Positions 50,989 through 61,283 of a stretch of 64,000 nucleotides of DNA are shown in pieces. The DNA lies in contig OX155957.1 of assembly GCA_944548615.1 (NCBI GenBank), positions 7,057,219 to 7,121,218 on the forward strand, given 5' to 3'. Every line of letters begins with the position of its first letter. Position 1 is the stretch's first letter. The translations under genes were made by a program, and so were the position numbers. Origin of the DNA: Micropterix aruncella (taxonomy: Eukaryota; Arthropoda; Insecta; Lepidoptera; Micropterigidae). The notes beneath the pieces are model-generated. The model worked only from the letters and a program-made list of their open reading frames with translations. It was not told where the DNA came from and did no database searches.

Positions 50989-53688
50989 TTAGATAGGAAT
51001 AAAGCAAATTAATTTTTCGGTTTCTTTCCTTCCCTGGGTGATCAACCAGTGGGTTAGTCTTTTTTTGTTTATATTTATTTTTATATTAATACCTTGAGTA
51101 TAAATGCCGGGTATATCTTTTGTTTTATTGAACAACGACGGTGCCAAGTAAAGAAAATGTCTTTGTGCATGGGAACTATTCAGTTTGGGCACTATGTGAT
51201 TACTATTAGTTATCGCTCGTGTAATAATTTTATTGGTTGTGTGCTGGTGCAATTCTTTATGTTTATGATAATATAGTATTATCGTTTTAGCAAATGTTTG
51301 CCGTACGTCAAGAACAGAGAACTCACGAAAAAGTTGCTCAGACGGGTATCTCAACGGTTTTTTGTTGACAACTCTTAACAGCGCCTTCTGAGCTTTAACA
51401 AGTGGATCGAGGTGTGATAGTGCTGCACCGCCCCAACCAAGAATCCCATATGATATAATGCTGTGAGCAAGTGCGTAATAGACAACTTTTAGTAATGGTT
51501 TCGACATTACGTTACGTAGAAGTTTAAATGGATGAATGAGTTTGCGAATTTTAGCCGCTGTGTTGTAGATATGGTAAGACCAGGTCAATCTATCGTCCAA
51601 AGTCAAGCCTAGGTATTTAATCGTGCTCACCTTGTCTAGATTAGAACGAGCACAGATAGTTGATGGACTGTCCTTACATGAGTGTACTATGAGGGATAGT
51701 CCAGCTGTTTGTTGCATTCCCTTGCTTGTTTTGGAAAACGTCATATATTTTGTTTTTTCTACATTTAGAGATAAAAGGTTACAGTCAAGCCATTCTTTTA
51801 CCCGTTTGAGACCCATTTGACAGTTTTCAAACACTCCCTGCCAGGATCTGTCTCTGAAAACTAGGGCAGTGTCATCTGCAAACAAGATGGCTTTCCCCTT
51901 ACACAGAGGAATCGATGATAGTCCATTTATATAAATAAGGAATAGAATTGGACCTAGTACGCTACCTTGAGGTACTCCAAATTTGATTCCTGATCTCGAA
52001 CTAGACGTATCCCTTAGTTGAGTGACTTGAGATCTACCACAGAGGTAATCCTCAAACCATCGCAAAGACGTACCGTGAATGCCTATTAATTGAAGTTTTG
52101 TAAGCAAAAGACGATGGGAGACAGTATCAAATGCTTTAGCCAGATCTAAGAATACTGTTACACATTTTTCTCCATCGTCTAATGCCTTAACTATTTCTCC
52201 AGTGACGGCTGCAATCGCGTCTTGGGTGCCTCTCGCTGATCGGAATCCAAACTGCATAGGCGTAAGGACGTCGTTGTCCTCAAGGAATGCTAACAGACGT
52301 TGCTTGACTACGTTTTCAAAGATTTTAGATAGGCAATTTAGAAGACTAATAGGACGATAGCAACCACAATCGTCCCTGGCACCACCTTTGAATATTGGAC
52401 AGATAACAGCTTGTTTCAAATGTGCAGGAAAACATCCAGTTGAGAGGCTTAGGTTAACTAAGTGACAGATTGGTATAACTAAAACTCTCTTGTTGGCCTT
52501 TATAATCTGGGAGGTAATACAGTCGGTACCTCTAGATTTAGTGGATTTCATGTTCATTATTATTTTAGTAATTTCATCTACAGTAGCGATTGATAGGGAT
52601 AACTGTCGTGTTAAAGTTGAATTTGTGTCTATCAAAAAATCTGACAGGTCCGATTCACTGACTTTATTGTCAGTTAGTATTCTATTTGCCAAAGTTTCAC
52701 CTATTCCCGAAAAATAATCATTAAAATAATCAGCTAAAGTCCGTCTGTTGAGATCGTTGGCGGTTATTGTGAGTCCATGGACCTTTAATTGTCTTATATC
52801 CGTGGAGTTAATATTTTTACCATAAGCAATGTCCTTAACAATCTGCCAAGTCTTCCTCGCGTCAGATGATACTTCCTTTAGTTTAACTCGATAGTACGTA
52901 TTTTTTGTTCTATTAATGATTATTTTCAATACATTTCTGTACCGGATATACTCATGTTGCAAGAGACTATTTCCAGGATCAGAATTAAACTTTCGATGTA
53001 GTTTGTCCCTCTTCCTAATGCTTATAAGTAAGCCATTGGTAATCCATGGTTTTAATTTCTTTTTATTATGGGAGATGCTTATCGTTTTAGTGTTTTTCTT
53101 AATTAATGCCTCAAGAGTTTGAACAAAAAAGTCAGTAGCCACATTCACATCATTCATTGCGTACATGTCCTTCCATTCAATCTGATCAATATCAGTCGAC
53201 AGACTCTTGTTATCTAAGGAGGTTATGGATTTAAGTGGAATTGTTTTATGTAAATGACTACTTAAACTGGCAGATAAGATTGTTGGGTAGTGATCTGTTA
53301 ATTGACTATCGCAGACGATCCCTATGACATTTTTATGAATTGATGTAAAAATATGGTCTAAACAAGAGTTACATCTGGTGACCTTATTGATGGCCGATTC
53401 CAAATTGTATTCAGCTAGATGGCATATATACTCATTCACCTGACTGTCGGTATTATCAAGAATATTAATATTTAGATCACCTCCCATTATGTACCTATAG
53501 TCCTGATTCTTGTATTTATCCAGTAGTTCGATGAGGGAAGTAAGGAATGGCTTGATATTTCGGCTTGAAGGCGACCTATATATTCCTAAGATTGCTATGC
53601 TGTTGTTAATAATAACTTGAAGACAGTTGGCATCTATTAACCTAGGTTCAATAGAAATGTTGCTTAATAAATATTGAAACACCGTCAT
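50989..53688 (-). CDS. LINE endonuclease C-half plus complete reverse transcriptase (899 codons)
   Basis: The enzyme nicks target DNA and primes reverse transcription of its own RNA. Residues of this frame: GGDLNIN (69-75), SCLDHIF (108-114) and LTDHYP (130-135) are the second half of the apurinic-like endonuclease with its catalytic Asp and His. A linker with PWITNGL (214-220) follows. The reverse transcriptase covers about 425-690, with FPAHLKQAVICPIFKGG, YRPISLLNCLSKIFE, FRSARGTQDAIAAV, LDLAKAFDTVSH (514-525), GVPQGSVLGPILFLIYIN (571-588) and catalytic FADD (603-606). The thumb has YGILGWGGA, and the C-terminus has AQRHFLYLAPSLFN. The first methionine lies in the shifted frame and is not the true start. 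All visible catalytic residues are intact. Confidence 0.92.
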   Translation of the reverse strand: MTVFQYLLSNISIEPRLIDANCLQVIINNSIAILGIYRSPSSRNIKPFLTSLIELLDKYKNQDYRYIMGGDLNINILDNTDSQVNEYICHLAEYNLESAINKVTRCNSCLDHIFTSIHKNVIGIVCDSQLTDHYPTILSASLSSHLHKTIPLKSITSLDNKSLSTDIDQIEWKDMYAMNDVNVATDFFVQTLEALIKKNTKTISISHNKKKLKPWITNGLLISIRKRDKLHRKFNSDPGNSLLQHEYIRYRNVLKIIINRTKNTYYRVKLKEVSSDARKTWQIVKDIAYGKNINSTDIRQLKVHGLTITANDLNRRTLADYFNDYFSGIGETLANRILTDNKVSESDLSDFLIDTNSTLTRQLSLSIATVDEITKIIMNMKSTKSRGTDCITSQIIKANKRVLVIPICHLVNLSLSTGCFPAHLKQAVICPIFKGGARDDCGCYRPISLLNCLSKIFENVVKQRLLAFLEDNDVLTPMQFGFRSARGTQDAIAAVTGEIVKALDDGEKCVTVFLDLAKAFDTVSHRLLLTKLQLIGIHGTSLRWFEDYLCGRSQVTQLRDTSSSRSGIKFGVPQGSVLGPILFLIYINGLSSIPLCKGKAILFADDTALVFRDRSWQGVFENCQMGLKRVKEWLDCNLLSLNVEKTKYMTFSKTSKGMQQTAGLSLIVHSCKDSPSTICARSNLDKVSTIKYLGLTLDDRLTWSYHIYNTAAKIRKLIHPFKLLRNVMSKPLLKVVYYALAHSIISYGILGWGGAALSHLDPLVKAQKALLRVVNKKPLRYPSEQLFREFSVLDVRQTFAKTIILYYHKHKELHQHTTNKIITRAITNSNHIVPKLNSSHAQRHFLYLAPSLFNKTKDIPGIYTQGINIKININKKRLTHWLITQGRKETEKLICFIPI

Positions 53689-53878
53689 TTTGCTTTCTGT
53701 TATTACAAGTATAAATTACATCATAGCCATTTATTATATGATGGGGTTCATTGTCCTTCAGCCAGCATTCGCTAAGTATTATCAAATCAAACTCAACATC
53801 TATCGTAGAGAGTAAAATCAGCAGGTTATCAAAGTTTTTGTTGAGACTCCTAATGTTACAGCTAAATATGTTCAGCAT
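53648..53878 (-). CDS. LINE endonuclease N-terminal part (before the frameshift)
   Basis: It begins MLNIFSCNIRSLNKNFDNLL, a typical start of a LINE endonuclease (Asn in CNIRSLN), followed by FDLIILSECWLKD, which carries the catalytic Glu, and then NDGVSIFIKQ. It stops about 40 bases into the next frame. A one- or two-base indel near 53650-53690 separates it from the 899-codon frame. The methionine at 53878 is a plausible real start. Confidence 0.85.
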   Translation of the reverse strand: MLNIFSCNIRSLNKNFDNLLILLSTIDVEFDLIILSECWLKDNEPHHIINGYDVIYTCNNRKQNDGVSIFIKQHFY

Positions 53879-53954
53879 CCATCATACATTATTACATTTC
53901 GATGCCGGAAGTTGCAACGTCGTAATGGTTTGGAAGGTTAGTAAATCATCTACA

Positions 53955-54764
53955 TTAGCCGCGCCTGTTAACAAAAAACATCTGTAGTGAGAAGCATAAA
54001 TGACTCAATCTGGTTTTAGAAATAGTTTTCCGATAACTCAAATAGGTATGATATCCAAATAAAAATCTGATGTTAAGCTTACATCCTATAGCTTTTGCTG
54101 AAATAATTGTTTTTTTAGCAGGTACAATAATAACTTTAAAGACTTTAACCAATAACAATATCCTCATAGTACCCATCATAAAGATAAAAAGTAAGTTAGT
54201 AATCCAAAAAATAAAGTTATGAAAAAATATATAATTGGCAGTTATTATACTGATCATACTTCCCATAAATAATCCATAACATAAATTAAAATGCAAAAAT
54301 AAATTGTTACAGTATAGACTACGATTTGTAATCATTGCAATAATCAGAACTACGGTTATAAAATTAAAATATACATTGAATTGTAGGGTTAGAATGTCAT
54401 AATAAAAAACAAAAAAAGTGGCAATATCAACTTCTAACATATAAATACTATATAAATCCGAAAGCAGAAATATGATGTAACGATAGCGAAGAAAATTATT
54501 AATTAGAACAATAACCATACTTTCAGTCATAAATCTGCGATATAGATCGAAAGTTAAGGTTATTATATCAGAATAGCCAATAAAAATAGCAATACAACTA
54601 GCTCTATTCATTAAAATACAAAGTAAATTAGAAATCAGGAATAAATTGTCACAATACTGATCCAATATAGCAATTAATGTAAAAAGTACAATTTCGATAG
54701 TAAGACTGTAATATAAATTAAAAATAACAGTCAGATTTCCATAATGGTGAATAACAGGAGCCAT
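53955..54764 (-). CDS. Unknown hydrophobic protein frame of seven 27-30-residue repeats
   Basis: 269 codons with no stop in very AT-rich DNA. From residue 16 the frame is built of units of 30, 27, 30, 27, 30 and 30 residues plus a partial seventh. Unit starts are N16, N46, D73, D103, N130, N160 and N190. The consensus is roughly [N/D]L(Y/L)xxxMxxS...I.I..., ending (Y/F)x[DN][NI][LI]xLxF. Each unit is mostly Ile/Leu/Phe/Tyr and could span or lie in a membrane. DNA divergence between units is high, yet every length change is a multiple of three and no stop has appeared. I do not recognise the family. It precedes the LINE polymerase frame by 77 bases on the same strand. It could be an unusual ORF1, a host gene exon, or a tandem repeat that is open by chance. 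Confidence 0.4.
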   Translation of the reverse strand: MAPVIHHYGNLTVIFNLYYSLTIEIVLFTLIAILDQYCDNLFLISNLLCILMNRASCIAIFIGYSDIITLTFDLYRRFMTESMVIVLINNFLRYRYIIFLLSDLYSIYMLEVDIATFFVFYYDILTLQFNVYFNFITVVLIIAMITNRSLYCNNLFLHFNLCYGLFMGSMISIITANYIFFHNFIFWITNLLFIFMMGTMRILLLVKVFKVIIVPAKKTIISAKAIGCKLNIRFLFGYHTYLSYRKTISKTRLSHLCFSLQMFFVNRRG

Positions 54765-54979
54765 AAAAATAAAAAATACTGAATAGAAATAATCACTGCA
54801 ATCGAAAATTTTAAATAAAAAGTTAATAATATCCTTACAGCGTCAAACCAATACATCAGTGATTGATTGCAATTGTATTGGAATAGGATAACATATTGAA
54901 ATAGCAAAGAATATTGAAATAACATAAAATATGAGTATAAAGAAACCGTTCTGAGCCTACAAATAATGCTGACGCTCAT
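54731..54979 (-). pseudogene. Upstream continuation of the hydrophobic repeat in another frame
   Basis: An 82-codon frame ends LLTFYLKFSIAVIISIQYF then LFLWLLLF, resembling one more unit of the repeats in 53955-54764 but shifted by one frame, so an indel near 54731-54764 probably separates them. Its N-terminal part has LFQY repeated every seven residues (a 21-base tandem at about 54880-54940). It is not recognised as a known protein. Confidence 0.35.
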
Positions 54980-56775
54980 GCGTCACATTTTGTTTAATGA
55001 TAGTAAGCTATTAAGGCGACGTACTACTTAAAAAATAAACCGTATCTGAGTTTTTAAGCCCCGCCTACTTACCCCCTCCCCTCGCGACGGGGCAGGTGTT
55101 TATTATGTTGACTCATCTCGCAGCGATATTCACTCGCTATCGATGTCTGGACTAAACACACTAGGTATACACTATTGCAATGGGATTTATATTTTGGGAT
55201 TATGCAAGTGTCATGTACCTACGCTGGTGAAGAAGGCTACGCTTTATCATCATCTAAACTTGAACATTATATTACTTTCCCGGCTGCCACTGGTAGGGAA
55301 GGTGTTGTGATCGTGCGGAAAAAAATGTTTAGATAACGATAGAGATGTCCATTTTGAGGTCCACCAAGATGATTAAGACCATTTTCAGAGAAATGTATGT
55401 CTGTTTGCCTGTATGTAATCTCTCACGATAACTGCCGAGCCGTTGAACCGATTGAGTTGAAATTTGGAACATAGGGATAGTATCACCCTGGAATGCGCCC
55501 ATTAGATTTTGGCTGTCAACTGTTAAACCAAACTATCACTGTCAAAAATTGACAGAAGCCATATCTTACAGAATTTCATTTGCGATATGTCATTTGAAAT
55601 CCCCTGAAAAACTGTATTAAGAAGAGTCACCTGTCACTAATTAATTTTCGACATTTTAAAATTATTTTAAATGGTGATAGATGACAATTGGAGAAATGCC
55701 GTTAACTGTTTTGGATACAGTTTTCCAAGGGCTTTTAAATGACATAAATCGCCATTCATGTTCCGTGAGATACAGCTTTAGTATTTTTTTGATAGTTGTA
55801 GTGACAGTTTTTGATAGTATTTTTTGGCAGAAAAAACATTTAGAATCGAATTAAAAAACAACATTGTGTATCGAACTATTTATTCGCGGTATAATAGTTC
55901 TTTGAGGAGGACATAACGACACCCATCGCCTTGTACATTATCATTAAAAAATTATTTAATTAAAAAGTAATACAATTTATTTTTAGATACTGTAAGCACA
56001 TCATTGTAAACTTTAAAGAAATACACATCATTAAAAATAAATAATTATTAATTAAAATATAAAATCATTAAGACAAAAAATCATGAAGACATTTCTGGTT
56101 GGCAAAGTAGTCTGTTATTTCTGAGTAGATACATACATATTAAATGTAAAGAGACGAATAAATACATTTAAAATTGCGCAGTACATTTGAGACTTCCTTT
56201 TTGTAGCCTTGACAGTGTCGTTTTGTAGTGGTGCGCCGACTTTTGTAATTAAAATTCATCAAATGATAATACATTTTCAAAAGCCTGTTCATCATTATTA
56301 ATTAGATCTGTACTCAGCACAGATTTGGAATATCGTGTACTTTTCGGTGGCTCTATATTGCTTGTGCTTTGCTTTGGAGTGTTATTGGCAAGTACATTCT
56401 CTGTGAGTTCTTTGCTCACTTTGTGATGGAATCACTGAAAACTAACTACCGCTTAAGCGTTGGACAAGGGAGAGGAACCGATTTCTTTCGTTTTATCGTG
56501 TCGTTTCTTTTATTTGCTTCTTTCAAAGTGTATTCAGGCTCCCTTAAATCCATATTCCTTCATACTCCTGGATCGATAATTTCAGATAATACACAGTCCA
56601 TATAAAAACAAACAAGTTTTTTCCATGACATTTGTCCAAATCAAATCATTCGTCTGTATATATTCGGTTTTGAGGAGATCGTTTTTACCAGACCAAAATG
56701 TAAATAGGCACACTTCCTTTCCAGTTATATGTATCGTTCCAGTTACAGTTTCTTTCCAGCACACTTTCTTTAAAG
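54980..56775. other. No gene recognised
   Basis: A GC-rich patch lies at 55065-55100. 55395-55480 ('gccgagccgttgaaccgatt', 'gagttgaaatttggaac') is a phrase common in insect Helitron bodies, from memory, but no ends were found. The rest is AT-rich. Confidence 0.4.
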
Positions 56776-56799
56776 TTATCCACAATACCACAGATAGTT

Positions 56800-57119
56800 C
56801 ATACCTTGTTGAAAACTTACGTTTTTTCGTTCCTCAGCGATTAATTCGCAATTCACGCACGTTTGAGGTATCTCGTGCCAATACCAACTACGGGAAACAT
56901 TCCATCGCTTATGGGCTGATATGCACGTACGACTCTTGTTTCTCCACCATCGACATTTTCAACCTCAACCAACCGACGTTCGTGAATTATTCAAATCAAT
57001 TGCACCTTACGAGCTTGTTAATACCTATAGTAATTAGTTATATACTTTCTATACAACAAAATAAAATTCGAAATTTAAATTCTAAGTGTCAACATATTTT
57101 AAAATTTTCTCCCCTCTAA
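56800..57119 (+). pseudogene. LINE polymerase C-terminal fragment, third subfamily
   Basis: It contains SSYLVENLRFFVPQRLIRNS, FEVSRANTNYGKHSIAYGL and CFSTIDIFN, the same C-terminal pattern as at 29.1 and 44.2 kb. The start is arbitrary. It directly precedes the protease pseudogene, with no long 3' region recognised. Confidence 0.65.
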
Positions 57120-57285
57120 ATAATAATTAAATAATAAATTTTAGTGATTATAGTGCAATTCTATAGTCTGGATTAACTCGCGGTTAACACGGGACGCGTC
57201 CCGAAGGATCTGATCGGTCTGAGCTGTTCACTTTAAATATTCGACCAGCGTGTCTATGGAAAAGTCGACCATCGAAAACAAGCGA

Positions 57286-57628
57286 GCTGTAGTTACTGGC
57301 TGAAGGCAGATCGACTTTGCTGAAGATACATCGGAGGACTTACTGAAGGTGGTGGTGGATTTGATTGACCAGCCACCTTTCGAAGACTATATGCAAAGAC
57401 TCTCAGAAGGAGGTTACCGCAAGGTATAAGGACGATCAATTGTGCGCTGGCAGCTTAGAAGGATTACGAGACTCTTGTGGAGGCGATAGTGGTGGACCTC
57501 TGCAAGTGGCGATAGCTGACAACCAATGCCTTTTCAACATAATCACCGTTACCAGTATTGGAAAGAGCCCTTGCGGAAGTGCCAAGGGACCTGGCATATA
57601 CACTGCCGTGAAGAGTCATGTGAAATAA
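57286..57628 (+). pseudogene. Trypsin-like (snake-type) serine protease, C-terminal half
   Basis: The family cleaves after Arg/Lys in haemolymph or developmental cascades. Frame one gives AVVTG, a TGA where Trp is expected (57301), then RQIDFAEDTSEDLLKVVVDL. The frame changes near 57385 and continues CKDSQKEV, DDQLCAGSLEGLRDSCGGDSGGPL (the catalytic Ser, here split for length: DSCGGDSGGPL) and KGPGIYTAV. His and Asp of the triad lie upstream and are absent. Nonsense plus frameshift make it a pseudogene. The last ~12 residues expected after GIYTAV are replaced by a clip domain. Confidence 0.75.
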
Positions 57629-57960
57629 ATGGCGTTTTAGGAGTATGTCTACCGGCGAAAAATTGTCCAAAAACTGAGGGGGATTTGCCAAAAGGGAAAC
57701 TATCACAATTTTGTATAATGTCGGAACAAGAGACTGTATGCTGTATTCAACACAGCCCCATGAGCAACAACACGAGATCATCAGAAAACCAGGATAAATC
57801 CAATAATGCATCTTCTATATCACCGCCTACTACAACAACTACCAATAAGTCACCGGTCATCTCTACAATAGCTCCAGAAAAAACTCAAACATCACCACAA
57901 GCCATAACTACCAATTTCATAAATGACAGTGTGAAAAACGAACTAAATCCGAAAAAATAG
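57526..57960 (+). pseudogene. Clip domain and Ser/Thr-rich linker, no protease following
   Basis: Six cysteines in clip order: ESC (57619), GVC, KNC, QFC and VCC (57739-57744), within CREESCEINGVLGVC, PAKNCP and QETVCC. Clip domains regulate arthropod serine proteases and normally precede the catalytic domain. Here the clip follows the protease end in another frame, then a linker (SPPTTTTTNKSPVIS) and a stop at 57958-57960. The likely origin is deletion between two tandem clip-protease genes, or a rearranged copy. The methionine at 57526 lies in protease sequence and is not a real start. Confidence 0.65.
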
Positions 57961-58245
57961 CTCTGCAATATTGAGTAAAAATTTAACAATGACAGTCATT
58001 GCTGCGTTAGCGATTAATTGATTTATTTTATTTTATCTGCATCCAAACTTTTCTCTGGTCGTAACGGTCTCCGTTCCATCGGGTTCAGAAGAGGGAGGAA
58101 GAGAGAGTGCACCCGTGGTCGCGCGCCCACCTGTGCACTATAATATAGCCTGCGAACTTGACTGCTTCCGAACAGTGGACTCTGAGAAGACTAAAGAAGT
58201 CACTAGAATCTACAATGCAGTCGCTGTGGCCGAACACGGCTAGAA
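57961..58245 (+). pseudogene. Retroelement polyprotein C-terminus, class uncertain
   Basis: The frame ending in TAG at about 58243 reads VVARPPVHYNIACELDCF then RTVDSEKTKEVTRIYNAVAV. It is followed by a long AT-rich 3' region with A-rich tail at about 58640-58665, so it is most simply the end of a retrotransposon protein. I do not recognise the domain. Upstream of 58060 the frame cannot be followed. Confidence 0.35.
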
Positions 58246-58668
58246 GGATATATATACAACATATCAGTAGCTACCACAAATATTTATAAATATCTATAAA
58301 TATTTATTATATATCTATAAATACCTATAAACATCAATAAATATCTGTATTTATATATCCACTATACGACCTATCTATATCTTTATTTATATCTATATAC
58401 ATATACACATACCATCGTCTAACTCCTTCTTCCTAATCACTTCCAATTCCCTACCTCTCCCATCGGTTTTCTATATATTTTTTATATTTAATATGAACTT
58501 TGTTTATTTTATAATTAATTTTTAAGTGTAATATGCTGAAATCCAAATGTGTAATAAACGATTATAGGCGTAATGTTTTTCTTTTTTTTCTACATTTATG
58601 CACACGTATGTATATTGTATGCGCTGTATTTTTCCAGAAATAAAATAAAAAATAAATAAATAAAAAGA
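58246..58668 (+). mobile_element. 3' region of a retroelement with A-rich tail
   Basis: Repeated 'tataaatatcta' words (58270-58370), an aataaacg signal at about 58553, and ccagaaataaaataaaaaat at the end. It is consistent with the 3' end of the preceding fragment. Confidence 0.45.
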
Positions 58669-58670
58669 AA

Positions 58671-59860
58671 TTATATATGGACCTGTCCTTGAACTTGAAC
58701 GTACCAGTGATGTTTGATGCTGATTTCAAGTTTTCCATCTTTCTGTTTCCAAAATGTCACTTTTCTTTTTCTTGTCGCTTCCGTTAACCAGATTCTATGC
58801 GCTATAATGGGAAATTTGACTTCAAAAATATAATCATCAGATATTCCATCTGGAGAAGCTCCCAAAAATGGAAATTTAGGGTCAATGAATAATCCACATT
58901 GCTGAATTTCCACTTTTTCTAGACATATTTTTCATTCTAGTGCAGTTGTTTCATTTTCTTTTCCATGGCAAATTGATGCTACGTTGCTCAAATCCCATTT
59001 TCAGTCATGGATTTAACTAAATTGGCGCATTTTGTGTGTTGTTAACTATTGACAATTTTGCCAAAGTTAGACGCAGTTACCATTTTTCTTCGTAATTCCA
59101 ACCACTCGCTGCTTTCACCTTGAATAACTGTAAGTTTTTCAATTCGCAATCGATCATTTTTCTATTTTCCAATTCTTGAAATAACAGAGCTTTGCTTTTT
59201 TCGAATATTTCTGATGGAACATCGGGTTGGTTGCAATGTTCTCCATAATGTTGAATTATTGAACTGCGAATTATTGTTTTTTTTTTCAAAAAAACTTTCT
59301 GCTTTTATTTCTTTTATAAAGAATGGATTTACTTAAATGCCTCTGTCTTCTTTATTCCACTTTTGATATCCTGCCAGAGGGACTTTTGCCTATATATTTT
59401 TTATGTAATCTTGAGAGTGGCTGTTTTGTATTAAATGATATAACTGCCGCATTACATCGCGCTTGGTAAGACTGCTTTTGGATGTAATTTGTCCTCTTAC
59501 CACCAATAAATTTTGCAATGATGCCGTTAAACCTTTCGAGAACATTACTATCTACATCATGAATTAGGCTTCTTGCATGTATTGCTACCTACGTTTTAAG
59601 TTATGTAACGTATTCTTTCCCAAATAATGTCACCCATCAAACAACTCATTGCATCCAGTGTTTCATTTTCCGACAAACAATTTTAAAAACTTCTACATTT
59701 ATCATGGTTTCCAAATGCATCTATCGGGGCGTTCAAAATGTCATTATACAGGCAATCAATTTTCTCATCAATTGAAAAGTTTTGACATTTATTATAAGCT
59801 ACTGCTGATGTAATATTTCTTCGCATTTTTAGTTTTTTTTTTCACAGACATTACAAGTTG
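58671..59860 (-). pseudogene. YqaJ-type nuclease gene (mobile-element associated), degraded
   Basis: On the minus strand, pieces in order are FSIDEKIDCLYNDILNAPID with FGNHDKC (about 59800-59700), VLERFNGIIAKFIGGKRTNY (about 59550-59490), NAAVISFNTKQPLSRLHKKY (to about 59390), IIQHYGEHCNQPDVPSEIFE (59289-59077 frame), and GLFIDPKFPFLGASPDGI with FEVKFPI (58913-58671). The last piece has the PD..(D/E)xK nuclease pattern of YqaJ viral-recombinase-like proteins. Multi-copy genes of this type occur in insects, and I recall an association with ISL2EU DNA transposons, which was not verified. Many stops and frameshifts are present. It is not a phage insertion. Confidence 0.7.
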
Positions 59861-60060
59861 AATAAAAGCTTTTAAAAAGTAGATACCTACGTTTTGTTTT
59901 TTAAATTACAATTCTGCCTATCTGACGGTTTTCTATATTAGAACGGTCAGAATCGTAGCCTAATAGTATATTATATTTATACATGGTGTATAGCTCTGTC
60001 ATATGGCTCTAACGCAAATGTATTGGCATTATTTACTGTCCCCTTATATATGACACATTT
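59861..60060. other. AT-rich DNA, no gene
   Basis: Nothing recognised between the nuclease pseudogene and the tRNA-like sequence. Confidence 0.4.
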
Positions 60061-60070
60061 TGACTCGCGG

Positions 60071-60162
60071 GAAGCAAGCTGAAGTGGCGCACTTGTTTTA
60101 AACTCGCATAAGATCACACCGGTCGTAGGTTCAAAACCTACCGATATGTATATTTTTTTTTT
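60071..60162 (+). ncRNA. tRNA-like sequence with polymerase III promoter boxes
   Basis: A-box-like caagctgaagtggcgc (60075-60090), a perfect T-arm gtagg-ttcaaaa-cctac (60125-60141, box B) and a run of ten T at 60153-60162 that would stop polymerase III. The acceptor stem does not pair, so it is not a functional tRNA. A tRNA-derived SINE head or tRNA pseudogene is likely. The minus-strand peptide with SVGFEPTTG arises from the T-arm and is not a protein. Confidence 0.5.
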
Positions 60163-61283
60163 GTTTTTATACATAAAGAAACATTGTTATCAAATAAATG
60201 AACACTTTTTATTAAAAAAAAGTAATATTGTAAATTAAAAAAAAAAAAAAATAAATATTAAATATTATTTTACTTATTATTGTTTCTATTTTTCAACATA
60301 TGATTTATCATGTTTTTAAACCTCTTTCATTTACACGGTGAAATAGCCATCTAAAACCGATATTTTTTTACTTCACATCTCCGATCCATCGAAATGTCAA
60401 TTTGGTAATAATAAGTCATGAAACAGAGCGTCGCGAACGCAACCGCATATGTCGGCCTTCGAAGCCGAAATGAACCACGTTTCTAAGAGCCAATAACATT
60501 TCATTATAAAAGTTGGCTGTTATGCCATTTGAATCAGTAATTGATCCCCACATAAGAACCATATTGACCCAATGTCGCTTGCGGCATTTTGAATGCCAGC
60601 GCGTCGTCGCGAGAAGAGCGCGCTCATCTCATTGTATGACAAAAATAATATAAACGGGCTCTGCAAAATATTATTTTTAAAATATACTGATATTTTATTT
60701 GAAAAAAATAATCGTCAGTACTACAAGTTTATTGTACATAGTTTATGTAAAAAAAAACAAACTTGAAAAAAACACACAGTAATAAGTAATATTTAACAGT
60801 GAATATGGATGAAAGTTACACTTTTTATATAATTTTTTTTAACAAGAAAAACTTATTTTTTTAAATTTATGCGAAAGCATTCCTCTTTACAACTATTGTT
60901 AAAATGCCGTAGTATTTTTTTTGAGTTTCTTGATCGTGCAGTTTAGTGTGAGGCACGTTTCAAAAAATGCTCTAAAATGAAAATTTCCTGTATAGCTCCC
61001 AGATTTAATTATTTTCCTCAATTTTCCAATACTTAAAAAAAAATCTGAAATAGCTATCTACTTAAGAAAGGTACTGTGAGTTACGATAATTTTTTTTAAT
61101 TGGCTAACATCATCAGTTATTTCAGTATGACTGTTCAAAAATTGCCAAAAAATGTAATTTTCGAAATTTACCTACATCGTCGCCTTAATGGTAAGGGTGC
61201 GGCCATTCTCCTCCTTTTTAGCTCGAATGATGCCATCTTTCAGCCCAAATGCGTCCCAAAATCTAAAATAGTTTGTTTAATTA
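60163..61283. other. No gene; GC-richer stretch at 60420-60620
   Basis: 60420-60620 is GC-richer and could be single-copy host DNA. The rest is A/T-rich low complexity with no domain. Confidence 0.4.

Larger units (their letters stand above)
50654..53880 (-). mobile_element. Near-complete LINE (CR1/Jockey group)
   Basis: The element reads leftward: endonuclease start at 53878, endonuclease and reverse transcriptase to 50989, 3' untranslated region, and a terminal (TTTGAA)n repeat at 50654-50680 with AATAAA-like signal. Only one frameshift interrupts the polyprotein. No recognisable zinc-knuckle ORF1 lies upstream. Instead the hydrophobic repeat frame of 53955-54764 occupies that position on the same strand. 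The 3' end is shared with 33550-33655. Confidence 0.9.

Noticed and set aside
58671..59289. YqaJ 'viral recombinase' match taken as a phage or viral insertion
   Set aside because: The family is known in multi-copy insect genes, the flanks are insect repeats, and no viral genes surround it.
59977..60174. Minus-strand frame with VGFEPTTG, common in predicted proteins
   Set aside because: It is the translation of a tRNA-like T-arm, not a protein.
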